Below the pieces are notes generated by a model. The model was not told the origin of the DNA. It ran no database searches and saw nothing but the letters and a program-made list of their open reading frames with translations. Shown in pieces: positions 46,331 through 60,257 of a stretch of 64,000 bases of DNA. Source of the stretch: Straminergon stramineum (Eukaryota; Streptophyta; Bryopsida; Hypnales; Calliergonaceae). Where the stretch lies: assembly GCA_963920665.1 (NCBI GenBank), contig OY987267.1:12214001-12278000 (forward strand), given 5' to 3'. Numbering within the stretch: the stretch's first letter is position 1; each line of letters starts with the position of its first letter. The translations under genes and the position numbers were made by a program.

Positions 46331-47646
46331 AGGCTACAACGTTGTGCTAATTGATGATTGATTTTTCTTGGTTGGTTTCCCTTGAGGGCTCTCGAGGATA
46401 GCCATGACCGACCTCCAAGCGCTGCACAGACTGGATGGAGTCTGTCACACAAGTTTGTAAATAAATCTCTCTTTTGGTTACTGAATTGTGAGGATCGATA
46501 AGATGTGATGTATGGATCAGTGCGTGCGTTTTGAATTTCAATAGATTTTGGCACTTGTCTCTTGAGCTTCAGTGCATGGGTAGAAATGGTTAAATATGTG
46601 AGGCTAATATACAAGGGCATTCGTGTAAGTCTGAGTTGCTTAACATTGAGTGGCTTATCCTGTGTAAAAACTCTAGAAATCACTTCACTTGGCATTCTAT
46701 GCTCGAATTGAACGGGTTTCAACTGCTTGCACTCCAACTTACATTTTTCCAACTATAATACACTGATGCAATACATTATGATCGTAGCTTTATACGTGAT
46801 GTATCTCATAGGTAGGCTTGCCAATGCTTTAAACTTGCATGGGATGACAAGCGAAATAGCCAATGGATGGAATTCAATTCAACATCCTGTTCTGGAGAGC
46901 AACAGAGTGCAATGAGGTACGTGACCATACGATATCTCGAATCTTTTTTATATGTCGGTGATCTACTTTTTGTGACTGATAGCTGGACATGGTGTCTATT
47001 TTAACACTGTCCAGGTGCTAATATTGGAACGTTGAAAACGTCATAGTTCCAGCATCTGTAAAGCGTAATAACCCAACTGTTATTTATAGTTCCAACTGTT
47101 AACTACGCCAAAATTGGTCGCTTGCTACTCACCCAACAGGACTCTTTCTTTTGAATCCTGTCAAAAAGTACCCAGAGTTAATATAATACATCAACAGTTG
47201 ACTTGTAAGTCAGAACCATGCCAAATATGAAGAATATTCTATAATACCTGTAAACACAGACACAGTACAACAGTAGTTCCCAGGTCTTTGTGGAAATTCG
47301 AGATTTTTTGGGGGGGCTGGGTGGGTGGGTGGGTGGGTGCGCAATGTAAACCGAGATTGAAATTCGAGATGTTACATGTGAGTTTTGTTGCTGCAGGTGT
47401 AATAAGAGCATATGGTAATTCTGAGTTGGAAATTCAAGCTATTCTATTTCTAGTATTTGGAAAATTTGGACTTAAGAGATTTCTTCATAATCTATAAAAA
47501 GGAAAAGCGATAAAATTGGAATGCTCCACATAAATCACTCCTCACTCTTGACCTCTGATCATGCTCACAATGCATGAGTCAATTGGCTATGGTGCCAATA
47601 TAAGCCTAGAGATATGTAACTATAGCGGCATGCTGTTATTGCTTGG
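46331..47646. other. 3' flank of the sirtuin gene, no further gene seen
   Basis: The first few hundred bases are probably the sirtuin 3' UTR. A short (GGGT)n-like run, GTGGGTGGGTGGGTGGG, lies at about 47320-47338. Confidence 0.4.
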
Positions 47647-47895
47647 CAGTCCCTTCTGTACTAGTTCCAATGAACGGGAAAAACCGGCAGTTAGTTCAAA
47701 GTTAGCCGGTGGATTTGGGAAAATATCCGGTTGCAATTCTAAAACATCGGCAAAAAAAACGGTGAAAAAATCTAGAAAATTTCTATTTCTAGTATAAAAT
47801 AGAGAAAATAACCGGGATGGGAACTTCAATAACCGGTTGACTATAGGAATTGGAGGAAATTAGCCGGTGAAATTCAAAAAGTTTCCCGAGCACTG
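47647..47895. mobile_element. CAGT-ended element with CCGG motifs, short copy (249 bp)
   Basis: The left end CAGTCCCTTC is followed by GGGAAAAACCGGCAGTTAG. The right end, read backwards, is CAGTGCTCGGGAAAC followed by CACCGGCTAATTTCC. Repeated CCGG-containing subterminal motifs and CAGTG ends suggest a non-autonomous hAT element. No clear 8 bp duplication was found. Confidence 0.5.
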
Positions 47896-48240
47896 ACCAG
47901 TTCAAGTATACAAATTTTAAAATTTTATTGATGGCGACTAGGGGCCAAATACTGCTACGACCATTACCCGGAATATTAAATGACAATGGAATTGGCTGTG
48001 AATGGAAGGGCATGGAATCCCAGATCTCAGGACCTCGGAGCCAGTCACGAGCGCTTGCATTCAATTCTGGTGGGAAATTTGCCAACTCTTGTACTTTCAG
48101 GGCCAAGTTCCTTAAGTAGTCTGCGGGCCCGGCATGATTTCAAACCTTCAGAGCATCCGCCGGTAATTGCGCATTGCAACGGTACATGCCGAGTAAGTTC
48201 ATGTCCAATGTTTTTGTTGTTTCACTTCTTGTCGCAGCAC

Positions 48241-49223
48241 CAGTGTTCGGGAAATTTTTCAAGGTCCTCCAGCTGATTTCCTCCTTCCGCGAAAATGAAC
48301 CGGTTTTTTTTCAATGGGCACCGGTTACATCCTTTGAATCACAAAAAGTACCGGTTTATTTCCTCCAATTTCAATTTCTCACCGGCAAATTTCCCCTAAA
48401 TTGAAATTGGCACCAACTAAATTGAAAAATTTGTATAAAATATGGAAAAAAAAATTGAAAATTAAAATACTAATTAATATGGCATCCTTAGCAAGAATTG
48501 AACTTGACAAAGTCCTTCGCCACTTGAAGGCCAAAGATCCCCCAACCCATGCAATATGAAGTTGAGGATGGTTATGAAAAGGTTGCATGAAATCAAAAGA
48601 GTTCAGGAAGTATCAATTTTACATTCTTCAAATATTTCTTTTGCTCCCCCTATAAGGTACCGCACAGGATTTGCATATAAATGGTAAAACTTAGAAGAGT
48701 TATTCCACAAGTCAATGGCCTCTTCTATTATGTTGTCATAGTCTTTGTTAGGTCCTCCTAAAGCCAATCACATGACATTGTCCAAATTGGATGTTTTCAT
48801 GCGATTTCGAAATTTTTCCTCTAGCAACTTTGGGAAGTGCCCTGCACCGCAACGAGGTGGCAAGCCACAACTCTATGAGCTCCGAGCTAGTAAGGTTTCT
48901 CATTCTTTATTCAATTTTTAGTAATCAATTTCATACTAGGGCCTTTAGCACAAGTGCAAAGGTTGATATCCAATGGCAACACACCTTCATTAGCTGGGTA
49001 TTAGCCAATAATTTTTTGGGCAAGGTAGCTAAAATCCCCAAAATATTTTAAGGAAGCGGTCAAATATCCTCCAAATTTTGGGTGGCACCAGTTGATTTCC
49101 GATTATAGAAATTTCTTCCCGGTTAAGCATCCTTTAATTTCAAAATGCAACCGGTTTTTTTCCCTAATCTATCGGCTAACTTTGAACTAACTGCCGGGTT
49201 TTTCCGATCATTGCGCAGCACTG
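48241..49223. mobile_element. CAGT-ended element with CCGG motifs, long copy, reversed (983 bp)
   Basis: The left end CAGTGTTCGGGAAATTTTTC matches the reversed right end of 47647-47895. The right end, read backwards, contains CCGGCAGTTAGTTCAAAGTT exactly as in the short copy's left end. It is therefore the same family inverted, with a longer interior. ACCGGTT and similar motifs repeat near both ends. Non-coding. Confidence 0.5.
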
Positions 49224-49664
49224 GGATCCCTAAATCACCTGATAAGGTAGGAACACCTATAACCATGAGTATACCCATAGTTGAGAGTAGAGTTCCCTCA
49301 AAGTGTTTCCTAGTGTACCTTGAAACCGTCTTCAAAGTACCTTGAAACCATCTCCATACTTAATTGTGGTTGGTGAGGTCTAATTTTTTCAGATTTTGGT
49401 GCTAGAATCAAGGCAGATTTAGTAGAGTGTGGCTATGGGTGCCCTAGGGAGTTCTACTTTGAAAATTCATAGAAATTAGATGCCTTATCGAAAAATTCTA
49501 TTTTTTTTTTGAAAATTCATGATTTTCAATTGCTAATACTAAAAAAATACTTTTTGTAGAAAAATTTGACCCCAACTATGCTGAATTGTTTAAATTGACG
49601 GTTATGGATGTTCCTACCTTACTATCTATTCTCTAATCACAAGAGACTTGTTTTGGGACATTCC

Positions 49665-49893
49665 TTAACCCTTAGACATCTACATGGATGTTTTGTGTCC
49701 AATGGTTGACAAAGAATCTCTCTATGTAGGATAGAACTATAACTATTCATCCTTAGACTTTGTAAGAAAAGTGTAGGTCTTCTATAGTAGTATGACTTCC
49801 AATGAATATTTTTGGATTCTATAAAGTAGATGATGTCACATAGTTCCATAAGGGAGTATTTCCACAATCACTAGTCCATCCTTTAAGGGTTAA
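49665..49893. mobile_element. TTAA-flanked short element (229 bp)
   Basis: Ends TTAA-CCCTTAGACATC and CCTTTAAGGG-TTAA. The interior is homologous to 24257-24486. Confidence 0.6.
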
Positions 49894-51237
49894 CTCAACA
49901 TGCTCCTTCTACTCCCTCATTGTTTTGGGATGGCATGATTATATTGTCAAAGATTATGCTAGCTCACTTGGAGGGCACAAAAGAAATTAAAAAATGTTGT
50001 ATGGGAGGAAGAATTTGTAGAGGCCTTCAAATTGTTGAGCCTCTGGCAAGTTGCATTGGTTGACATTTTTGTAGTTGTCTGTCGAAGTGCAGTCATAGTG
50101 ATCACTTACAGTTGCATCAAAGATGCTTTAATCGAATCCTAGTAAAGCGCCATTCACCATCCTTTTTTTTAATCATTTGAGAAGTGCCAAGGTGGCAATC
50201 ATTAATATTTGATGAAGTAATTTATGCCAAAATTCATCCATTTTTTAAACACATCTTCATCCATTTCTTCATGAATTTTGTGTAGTTCTTCATCCAATAT
50301 GGCCATTTCTAATTGTTGGAAAAAACTATTTTTTGAATACCAAAAGTATAGAAATTATTTTGAAATGGTGTAATTTGGTCCCGTGATTCAATTTGGTTCC
50401 ATGTGCCCCTCCAAAAGTTACCACTTAGTGGTCTATTATAATGGATTTTTGTAGTGAAATTAAAAAATATGTGAATATGACCAAATTTTGTTTTGGATTA
50501 AAATTTAGTCAAATTCATGGATGCAAATTTAAGTTTTGCAAATAGTTTCACCTTTCAAACCCTCCACAAGGTTTCTATTTAGTAGCCTATTGTAATTAGT
50601 TGTTGAAGTGAAATGGCTTCACTTGTAGAAATGTCCAAATTTTATTTTGGATTCAAATTTAGCTAAATTCAAAAATGCAAAATTTGATTTTTGCACATAG
50701 TATTTCCACTTTATAATCTTAACATTTTCTTTTCTATAACTCCAATACTTGATTTGGTTAAAGATTTTAGTTATAACTTCAATGAGTCTAGTAGGATAAG
50801 GTTCACTCTATAGAATAATGAATAAGATTCATTTCTTCAAGAAAACACAAGATGTAATATGACATCAATTGATTTCATTTTAACCTTGAATTTCCAAAAT
50901 CTCTTGATGCCCAATTCCAATGATAAATTGATTTGATTGAAAATTTGAAGATAGAGGGATAGAATTACTTTGTTAAAAAAGAAACATTTTTCTTAAATTT
51001 TCTTTTAAAATATAAAAGCAAAAACACAAGGTAGATTTAAGAAAAATTATAATAAATTGTCAAATTGGATATTTTTGGAAATTTCAAAATAGATGAGAAA
51101 CTAGCCTTAATAAATTTGATCTTATTAATGAGCCAAAATGACTCAAACAACAATAAGTCTAAATCAACTCGTGTACTACATGACAAAATCACTTGACTCC
51201 TAAAACCCCATGAAAAATTCATAAATCTCTAAATGAC
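49894..51237. other. AT-rich intergenic DNA, no gene seen
   Basis: Nothing recognisable. Confidence 0.4.
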
Positions 51238-51788
51238 TTAACCCCTAAAGGACGATGAAAGTAAGTGGCCATTTAATGTACACAAGAGTTCTTAGGTAGT
51301 CATGCACTAAGTCAATTTGGGTTGGATGTTTATGAAATTTTGACACAAAGTGCAAACATGTTCTTTCTCAGTGGAAATATAGTTTGTTTTTTTCAATTAG
51401 GTACCTGAATCAAAACTTATGCTACCCTAAATTTTTTGGGTAGCCTAAATATCTTTGAGCATATGCAAAACTCCTCCTCTAATTACGAAATTTGGCACAT
51501 ATAAAACTTGCTTGATTCAAGATGCAAATTTTTTTACAAGTAACCATGTGTAGTGTAAAAATCTAACTCTAGGAGGGTTTAAAGTGTGTTGTCCTTGTTG
51601 TGTAAGGTCGAGAAAAAAAACTTTTGTTTCTAACTTTACAAGTTATAATCTTTCAATTCATGAGGTTAGGTTTTTGAATTTTTCTCCATATGTTGAATTT
51701 TGAAATAAAGTAAAATATACTCACTACCCTAAAAAGTAGCAATTTTTATAATTTTTGCCGAAATGTGTTGTGGTCCTTTAGATGTTAA
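51238..51788. mobile_element. TTAA-flanked miniature element (551 bp)
   Basis: Starts TTAA-CCCCTAAAGGAC and ends GTCCTTTAGATG-TTAA (two mismatches in the 12-base repeat). Non-coding. Confidence 0.55.
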
Positions 51789-53208
51789 ATTTTTTACCAC
51801 ACTTACACTTATATGTAGTGCTATTGTATTAGTTAATTCAAATACTACTTCCAACACTAAAAAAGGTAACTCACACTATTTCCCAAATTATACAAATTTG
51901 TAAGGTACACTAACAAAAAGAATCAGTATCAATGTAATACTCAAGAATAATGGTCTATTGATGTGTGGATTTGGATTGAAATGAAAGCCAATTTTGCATA
52001 ATATATATGTAGGGTAGGGTCACCAAAAATAAGTTAAAAAATAGATGTCAAGATTTTGGAATTTTTTGTCTTTCAAAAAATATTTAATTTTAAAGGTGAA
52101 AAAAGAATGTTGTCAAAAAAGAATTCTATTTTTGAAACCTTAGTTTTTGGAAAAAAAACAAAATTATTCAAAAAAAAATATTGACCTTCTCTTATAATTA
52201 CTATATGTCTATAAAATGGAGAATTTGAGATTTTTTTCCTAATTTTAAAAAAAATTTAATTTAATTTAAGACAATTTTTTTTAAAAGTACTGAAAATTAG
52301 CATTAGTGTTCTTCATAAGAATACTTTTTTGATTGTACCTTCAAAATTTTACTACTCAGTTGCCCCAAATTTCTACAATGTTAGTGTGTAAGCATGAAAA
52401 TGCGAGCATGTGAAATTTGAGCATATGTATAAGTACACATCCTACAACCATTGAAGGTACTTGTAATATAAACATCTATAATATACTATAATCATAGAAG
52501 GTTTCTATAATATAGATATCTATAACATAGGTTTATAATCTTTTAGACTTATAGGCTCACGTTCCTAAGCTTATATAATAGGACCCCTCTCCCAAATTGC
52601 ATCAAACCAATACAAAATTGGAGAAAAATCTAATTAACAACTTTAAGTCAAAATTGACCTAGGTGATATTTTTAAATTTTTAGCTTGAATTTACAAATAT
52701 AAGGTGCATCATGTGTAAAGGTATGAAATCATGAAATTTTGAAGCCTCAAAATTGAAGTCTTGAAATCAAGGACACACAATTGAAGTTGGCCTTAAATTG
52801 TAGCCACAATTCAAGCCATGACAATTTTGAAGATACACAATTCAAGACATGAATTTGAGGCCACTTCATGAAGGTCTATAATTTATGTGTCCCTTCATAT
52901 ACTACATAATTTTTTGGAATACAATGTGATGCACGCTCCATATTGTTAGATTGTGTCATTCACAATGCATTATTTTAATAAATTTGTAATGATTTGTAAC
53001 ATGATGATTATGTGTATATTTTGATAAGTTATTTGAGGCATATGCCTAGCCATGTTGATCCTTTCTGACCATTAGAGGAGAATTAAGGGCTTCAAGAGCC
53101 CATTTCAAGGTTGTTCCTTGCATTGTTCCCTGCATTATTCCTTGTATAGCTAGAAATTGGAAACCAGCCTATAATGGGTTGAATTTCCGAATCTTTGGAA
53201 AAAAAATA
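51789..53208. other. AT-rich intergenic DNA, no gene seen
   Basis: Nothing recognisable. Confidence 0.4.
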
Positions 53209-54028
53209 GTAATCTCTAAATGCCCAAGCCTTTTCAAGTGTGTTTTGACTATGAAAAAAGAGCATTGACTTGTAGTTATCCTTAATGAAGCAAATTATGT
53301 TTTTTCCAAATCTAACCGTATAGATGTTAATAGAGCTTGTTTATTAGTATGCACACCAAATTTGAGTGCGAAATCTCCTAGGAGTTGTGAGATTATACAA
53401 AGGGAAATATATGTTTTCTATTTTTAGTACATTGTCTTTGTCCACAATGTTTCAAAAATTTGCATATATATGTTTTTTGGAATTGGAGGTAGCATGACCA
53501 ACTTCAAAGAGTGTCAGCACACTAGAATTTACTTCCAAAAAACCTCATTTCACATGAAAAGACATCAAACTCATTACACAATCCACCTTGCAATTGTCGA
53601 AATGTAATTTTTGTTTATAAGTAGAAATTGCAAATAGCTTTAAATAAACACTTGCATGTTGAAATTTTCAATGGTGAAAATCATGAAAAGACTTTAAACT
53701 TTTCATGGGGACCATTTTCAAAGCAAATGGATAAGTACAATTTCTTAGATTTCAAATCAAATGAAATTGCCAAGCTTTGCATAAAGCCTGAAAATGAAGT
53801 AAAATTAGCAAGCTTTACACTACACTTTTAGTACACATATGCCTTTGAAGACCTATCAATAATTGAATATGTACTTTTCTCAATGAAAAATGAAAGTTTT
53901 CCATAGTTAACCCCCAAAACTGCCCTAAAAAAATTTTAGACCAGTCACAGGAATTTAACTGCTCATACAAAAATGGGTGTGAAATTTCAGATCGATCATA
54001 TATGGTCAATTGGGCAGTTAGGGGTTAA
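53209..54028. mobile_element. TTAA-flanked miniature element (820 bp), subfamily with 58245-59067
   Basis: The left end is decayed (GTAA-TCTCTAAATGCCCAAGCC) and the right end is CAGTTAGGGG-TTAA. The interior is homologous along its length to 58245-59067 (for example ATTACACAATCCACCTTGCA and GATAAGTACAATTTCTTAGA). Confidence 0.65.
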
Positions 54029-57000
54029 AAATTAGTTTTCCCAAAATTTCTAAAAAGTACTAATAAACCTAAAAGAGAATTTAAAAAATATTTTTTCAAA
54101 AAACAATAAATAAATATAATATTATTTTCTAACGTAGCAATGTTTGTGCCACATTATTCTGTTGATGTGGGGTGACTGCAAGAAACACCTATCCTATTTT
54201 GTGCCACATGGTGTATGCTGATTTGTTTTTTGCCTATAACTTTTGTATTTTGGCTCCAAATGACTCAAGATTTACAGAAAAGATACTCATGACTATTATA
54301 CACCTTCCCTAATTTTTTCATAATTTCCAAAAATAATTTACTATCCAAAAATAGACCCCAATTCAATATCACAATTGCCAATTTGGAGGTTTTTAGTACT
54401 ATTTAGAACCCCCCAAAACAGATTTTGAGCTCAAATTTGGATGAAATGGTCTTCTAGTAGATTTGTAGCTATTCGGGGAAGGAATTTTAAAAATAGTTAA
54501 TTTTTTGTGGTGTGGAAGTCTTCAAAGTGAGCTTCTTTCTACTCACATTTTGTAACATATAAAATATTATTTTGGTGGGTTTTTTGGTGAATGACCATAC
54601 CCATAGGGTTGTTGCACATTTTCAATTTTTATTTTGTGTATTTCTTTATTTTTACTATTTTTCCTTAAATAATACATCAAGGGATGTATTTTCTTAAGAC
54701 TTAGCACTTTTCTATTTCTCCTACTAAGAGAAATTTTCTAAGCAATTCCTTCCATGGGTACCTCCATATTAAAGGTCTATATATTAGTTATATTTTTTTA
54801 ACTTTTTAAAAACTAATTTTCTAATTTTAAAGTACTCCCCAAAAAATCAGCAAAATGCAACAAAATCAAAAGGTGTTTCTTGCAATGACTATAGCCAATT
54901 CCGACACCTTCGGAACTCGAAATAACTTGTGGACTCTTCATGTCCTCAAATCTCTTCGAATGCGTCTCCTCTACAAATGTTTGATGTTGCTCACAAGGTA
55001 GTTGTTTTTTGACATCAAGTTTGTTGCGTGCCCTAAAAGTCCTTTCATATTGAACTATAGATATGACTAGATGCAAAATGATATTTTTGTATATTTGACA
55101 TAGAAGGTATGTGAATTGAAGTATACAATAGTAACAAAAGTTTGTAATTATGCTAAGCCACATCCAACAACACATGGCACTCCCAATTTAGATCATTATT
55201 CATATATTCAATGAGTATAGTTGTTTGTTTTTTAACATGATAAAATTGAAATGTTCAAATGACATCCAAATGAAATATGTTGATGGTTGAATTATCAATT
55301 CAATGGTGTACACCTTGTCATAGTTTTGTATGTATTAGAGGAGTCAAATACAATACCATATACTCCGTATATGGTTGTCTACAAACCTTTAAGGGTAAAA
55401 TATCTCAAGACCTAAAGCCAAGCATAAGGTATTTCCTAACTAGAGGTAATCATTGGAATAGAATTGTGTTCATGGGGTTCTTTGACGAACAATGTTAGTT
55501 TTTGAGTTAGGCTTTTCTTGTTGGTCCCTACACCTATAATTTTTTGTAAATACACCTTCTAAGATTGCATCTTCTTTGATTGCATGACATTTTAGGAAAA
55601 GGATGTATTGACCATTAGAAGATAGTAGATTGAATAAGTGGCTTATGAATAATTTTAGATGCAAATAAAGGATGAAGAATTTTTTTATCCAATTTGATTT
55701 GTTGAAAGCACTTCAATGTGCTGGCACTATAGGTGGTGATGAAATTTATTCCCCAAGGTATTATTTTTTATATTTTAAAAATTAAAAACTTTAAAGGAGA
55801 TCTTAAGGGATGCCATTAAAAGAAATCTAGACCCTATGTAGGGTTGATTGCATGAGAATGTGCAATTACAAAAAAAAATTATAAAATCAATTTGGCACAC
55901 ATGATCACTTGATGTGCCACACAAGATTGGGGGCTAAAACATTTTTTTTTCAAACAAAAAAAAACAAAACAATTTTTTGCCTTGGATTTGCATATGCATT
56001 TGCCAAAAGTCAAATGGCCCTTCCCAAGGGCCAAATTTTCTTTAATGACACGTAGTTCATATTGACAACTTGTAGATTTTGGTCTAGATTTTAGCCACGC
56101 AAATCATTTAAAAAAATTTGAACCCAATAAGTAAGATGAAGACAATCTAATCTAAAAGTCAACCTAGAAAATGTAACTAATACAAGCATCAAATCCATCA
56201 AGTGAGTCATTTGTTTCTTGGAAATAATTATTTTATTATTGAAGACTTTGTAAATGAAGAATATGTTCTCCATTCTACTACTGACAACCTAGGGATGCTT
56301 TTGATGTTTGTTTTGACTTTAGAGGCTTTGAGGACTATTTTTTTGAATTTTTCATATCTAATCACTCTAGTAACCAATTGAATAGCAACCAACTATAGAC
56401 CAAGGGACTAGCTGGTTCTAAACTTTTATTTATCGACCAACATTTTAACAAAATCTAAGAGATATAGTTAAGTACATGACCATGAGAGTTTTCAAATGCA
56501 CCACTAGGAACCAATGCAAAACCAAAAATCAAAGGAAGGGAACTTTACCCCTAGAACACTAATCTAGTGACTTTGAAAATCATCATTTTTAGTCGTGTGG
56601 GAATTATTTGCTTAAAAAATTCCAAAAGCATTCATTGGAGGTCAAACTACTATGCAAGATTTCCCCTTTTCACACCCAAAATTATGAGGATGAACATTTG
56701 CACTTTTGTCTTATATCTAGAAATATTCTCTGTCATCCATTAGACACTTTTGTATTGCCATGTTATTACAAGGTTAATTAATGCACTTGAAAATTTAGTG
56801 TGGACATGCATGTAAGCTCGGTGGGTAGAAAAAGTTTAAAAGACAAAAAGAATTCCACCAATCATCAATGAGCATAGAAGTAGGAGAATGAGTTCCATTG
56901 ATATTAGTGCATTCCACAGGATAGAAGGAATATAACTAAGTGCTTTCAATATTCCGATATTGGTGAAAGGTCAGGGTGAATTGACCCTCACATTTCCCAT

Positions 57001-57666
57001 AGTTTACTTCTGAGAAAAACATTAAATTTATTAAATTGCAATACATTATGAAATTTGTAACTTTTGAATTCATATTTGCAATCAAAGGCCCCTAAATAAT
57101 TAGGAAAGGTGAAGAAGACAAAAATAAGTAGCACAAAGTAGGGAGAAATTTTTTACATAAAGGACAATGAAGGGGTCAATCCTCCTTCATTGCACCCACC
57201 CACCAATACATGTAAGGAAGCGTAAGTCCATTTTCTAGCTTGTGTATTGCAAGAATTTGGGTATGGGAGTAGAGAACTAGGAAGTGTTGAGAGTAGGAAG
57301 TGATGGAGCTCTTGATTGTATTTGGTAATGTGGTGTGTTGTGAATGTAGTGAAGTTTGTGTGTGATGGTTGGTGGGATCAGGATTTTTGAGATTAATTGG
57401 TGGCTAGTGTAGGGTTTAGGAATGTATGCAACTTGGTTTAGGCGCACAGTAAGGGAGGCTGTTGGGTGTGGGTGTGGGTGAGCTTTGGTTGTGGAATGGT
57501 TTTTGATGTGCGTGGGTTTGTGGTTTTAGGTGGATTGATTGACAATGTAGGCCATAATCTAGTGGATGAATACTAGAGACATTAAACACCTCCATCAAGC
57601 TATTCTCAGGTTGAGATGGTAGTCTGCATGGCAAGCAGGTCAGGCTGGTCCTTGTCCCAATTCCAA
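54029..57666. other. AT-rich intergenic DNA, no gene seen
   Basis: Short ORFs at 54813-55175 (minus) and 55277-55498 (plus) are not recognisable. Confidence 0.4.
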
Positions 57667-57972
57667 TAAGGTAATCTACTCTTAAAGCGACCATTTAAGA
57701 GTTGATTGCCTTTTGGGGGAAGTGAAATTCCTTGTAACAATTTTCAATCAATTTTAGTAGGAAGAAAAATGGAATTGGCATCTAACCCAAGTTGTTTCAT
57801 ATTTTTTGGAACTTTGTGGAATTAGTTATGAATTTTAGATGTTGAAATGCAACTATCATTGAAAGCGACCACCTCCTGAAATGTGCACTTTTGGTACATT
57901 GAAGAAAGCAAAATATACCTTTGTATCATGATTGCTTTTAGAGCATGGGTGCTTTAAGAGTAGACTACCTTA
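57667..57972. mobile_element. TAAGGTA-ended miniature element, copy 3 (306 bp)
   Basis: The left end TAAGGTAATCTACTCTTAAA and the complement of the right end match at 21 of 22 bases. The TA at each edge would fit a 2 bp TA target duplication, as in Tc1/mariner-type elements. The interior is shared with 20157-20492. Confidence 0.7.
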
Positions 57973-58244
57973 GAGAAATAAGGATTGATCTACCCAGAGG
58001 TGGAGGCTATCCGGTGGGAAGAGACGAGATTTCAAAAGAATTCTTGAGATCGTGGTTCTGTGTGTATCCCAGGGCTAGCATTCTTAGATTTTGATCTCCC
58101 ATTTTGCACATAGCTCCCATTTCAATCACATGCTCTCATGCTATGAATTTTACTTGTTAGTCTTGAGTTATCTCCCCACCTTGGGAGTAAAGGGAAGGAA
58201 AAGCATTTGACATACAATCAACTTTGAAACATGAGTCGAAGGTG

Positions 58245-59067
58245 TTAACCCCTAAATGCCCAAGCCTTTCCATGTGTGTTTTGACTATGAAAAAAGAGTA
58301 TAGGCTTATAGTTATCCCCACCCCCCCAAAATGTTTTTTTTCTTCAAAATCTAACCGTATGGATGTCTAAAGAGCTTGCTTATTAGTGTGCATACTAATT
58401 TTGAGAGCAAAATTGCATAGAAGTTGTGAGATTATAACAAGAGAAATGTACATTTTCTATTTTGAGTATATTGCCCCTCCCCACAATGTTTCAGAAATTT
58501 GCATATAAGATTTTATTGGGATTGGAGGTGACATGACCAACTAAAAATTGTGTCAACACACTAAAATGCATTTCCAAAAACCTTAAGTTCAAATGAAGAG
58601 CTATCAAACTCATTACACAATCCACCTTGCAATTGTTGAAATGCAATTTTTTTTGATAAGTAGAAATCGCCATTAACTCCAAATCAACATTTGCATGTTT
58701 AAATTTTCAATGATGAAATTCATGAAAACACTTTACTCTTTCCATTGGGATCATTTTCAAAGCAAATGGATAAGTACAATTTCTTAGATCTCAAATCAAG
58801 TGAAATTGGCAAGCTTTGCTCAAAGCCAAGAAATCAAGTAAAATTTGCAAGTTTTACTCTTCCACTAAGATACATATATGCCTTTGAGGACCTCTCAAAA
58901 ATCTAGTATTTACCTTTTTCTGTGAAAAATAAAAAATTTCAGTAGTTAACCTTTGAAACTGCCGGTAAAAAATTTTAAACTAGGCACAGGAATTTAACTA
59001 CCCATCCCCAAATGAGCCTGAAATTTCAGATCAACCATATATGGTCGGTTGGGCATTTAGGGGTTAA
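58245..59067. mobile_element. TTAA-flanked miniature element (823 bp), best-preserved ends
   Basis: TTAA-CCCCTAAATGCCCAA at the left is repeated exactly, inverted, at the right: 19 bases including the TTAA. Non-coding. Confidence 0.75.
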
Positions 59068-60257
59068 GTAAATACTCAATCTTGACTACTTATGAACTTT
59101 GAATGACCCAGCCTGCCCAACCCTACGCTCTGCTTCAATACACTAATGACTAAACAGAATCTACAACATTGATCGAAGATTAGCTAGACCATCCCATTTT
59201 ATTAGTACAACGAACTCAGTTCTCAATTGCACAGAATCGCTACAACATACAATACATGCATGTTGAAAGTATAGGATGAGGATACAAACCGCATTGTCTT
59301 GAGCGGGTTAAAATTCCACTTGCCTAAGAAGAAAGTCCCAGAATGATGTTTAGAACTATTAATTGTCGATAGTTTGTCCACGCACCACTTCTAACTTAAC
59401 CCATGCCACTTTTTTAGCATTCCCATTCATGAGTTCTCGAACCAAGTTTTCTTCCTGGTTTTCTTTTCCGTCTTGCAATGCAAGCTTGAAGAAGCAGGCA
59501 TGCATGTGGGCACTTGTAAACGCCAAGTGACCAGCATGAATGATGTATTGAATAATTTCAATCCAAAACTAGCAAAGCTCAGATTAGTTTGTGTTTTAAT
59601 CCTCTTTCTCGATTAAGAATATCATGTATTCTTCCTCTGTTAGTACGCAATGTGGGTGAAATCCTGTATTTTAAAAAGGCAAGGTTATCAACTTCAAATT
59701 GATGATTTCCAACCAGTAAGTGTCCTACGGAACACTCTTCATGTGATGGAGAATTCCAATTGGGTTTTCGAATCACCCAATTCGGACACACACACACGGA
59801 GTAGGCCTCAACGCGCTGCACAAAACTACGAAGAGGGAGACGGCGGGAGGAGCACACACACAGTAGTGTGCCGCTGCTGGAGGGAGAGCACACATGCACA
59901 GAGCAACGAGAGGAGACAACGAACACAACGACCAGGGTTGTTGTCCTCCTGAAAAAACGGATCTAAAGGGGGAGCAGCGCATTCAGCGGGTAGCTTCCCG
60001 CGTCCCAGCCGAAGGAGGTTCAATTTGTAAAACGGAGCCAACCTGACCTGCCTGCCACGCAGACTGCCTTCTGGACCCGAGAATAGCTCGATGGGGGGGT
60101 GTTTAACGTCTCGCGATGAATGCATTGGCATTCGCTGGTGTGGGATTCGGGGTTCGGAGATCCGTGTTCTTCGGATCTTGTTCTTTGGTTACAACAGGGG
60201 CGTTGAGGAGAGGGAGGATTTATGTAGACGGCGTAGACGTTCGGCATTGTCGAAGTC
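59068..60257 (+). other. Upstream region and probable 5' UTR of the CSLD gene
   Basis: AT-rich until about 59770, then GC-rich with a CACACACACA run near 59791. Several short ORFs on both strands lie just before the CSLD ATG. They look like uORFs or chance frames in GC-rich leader DNA. Confidence 0.4.

Noticed and set aside
54813..55498. Two ORFs of 73-120 residues
   Set aside because: Unrecognised and in AT-rich DNA with chance-level ORF length.
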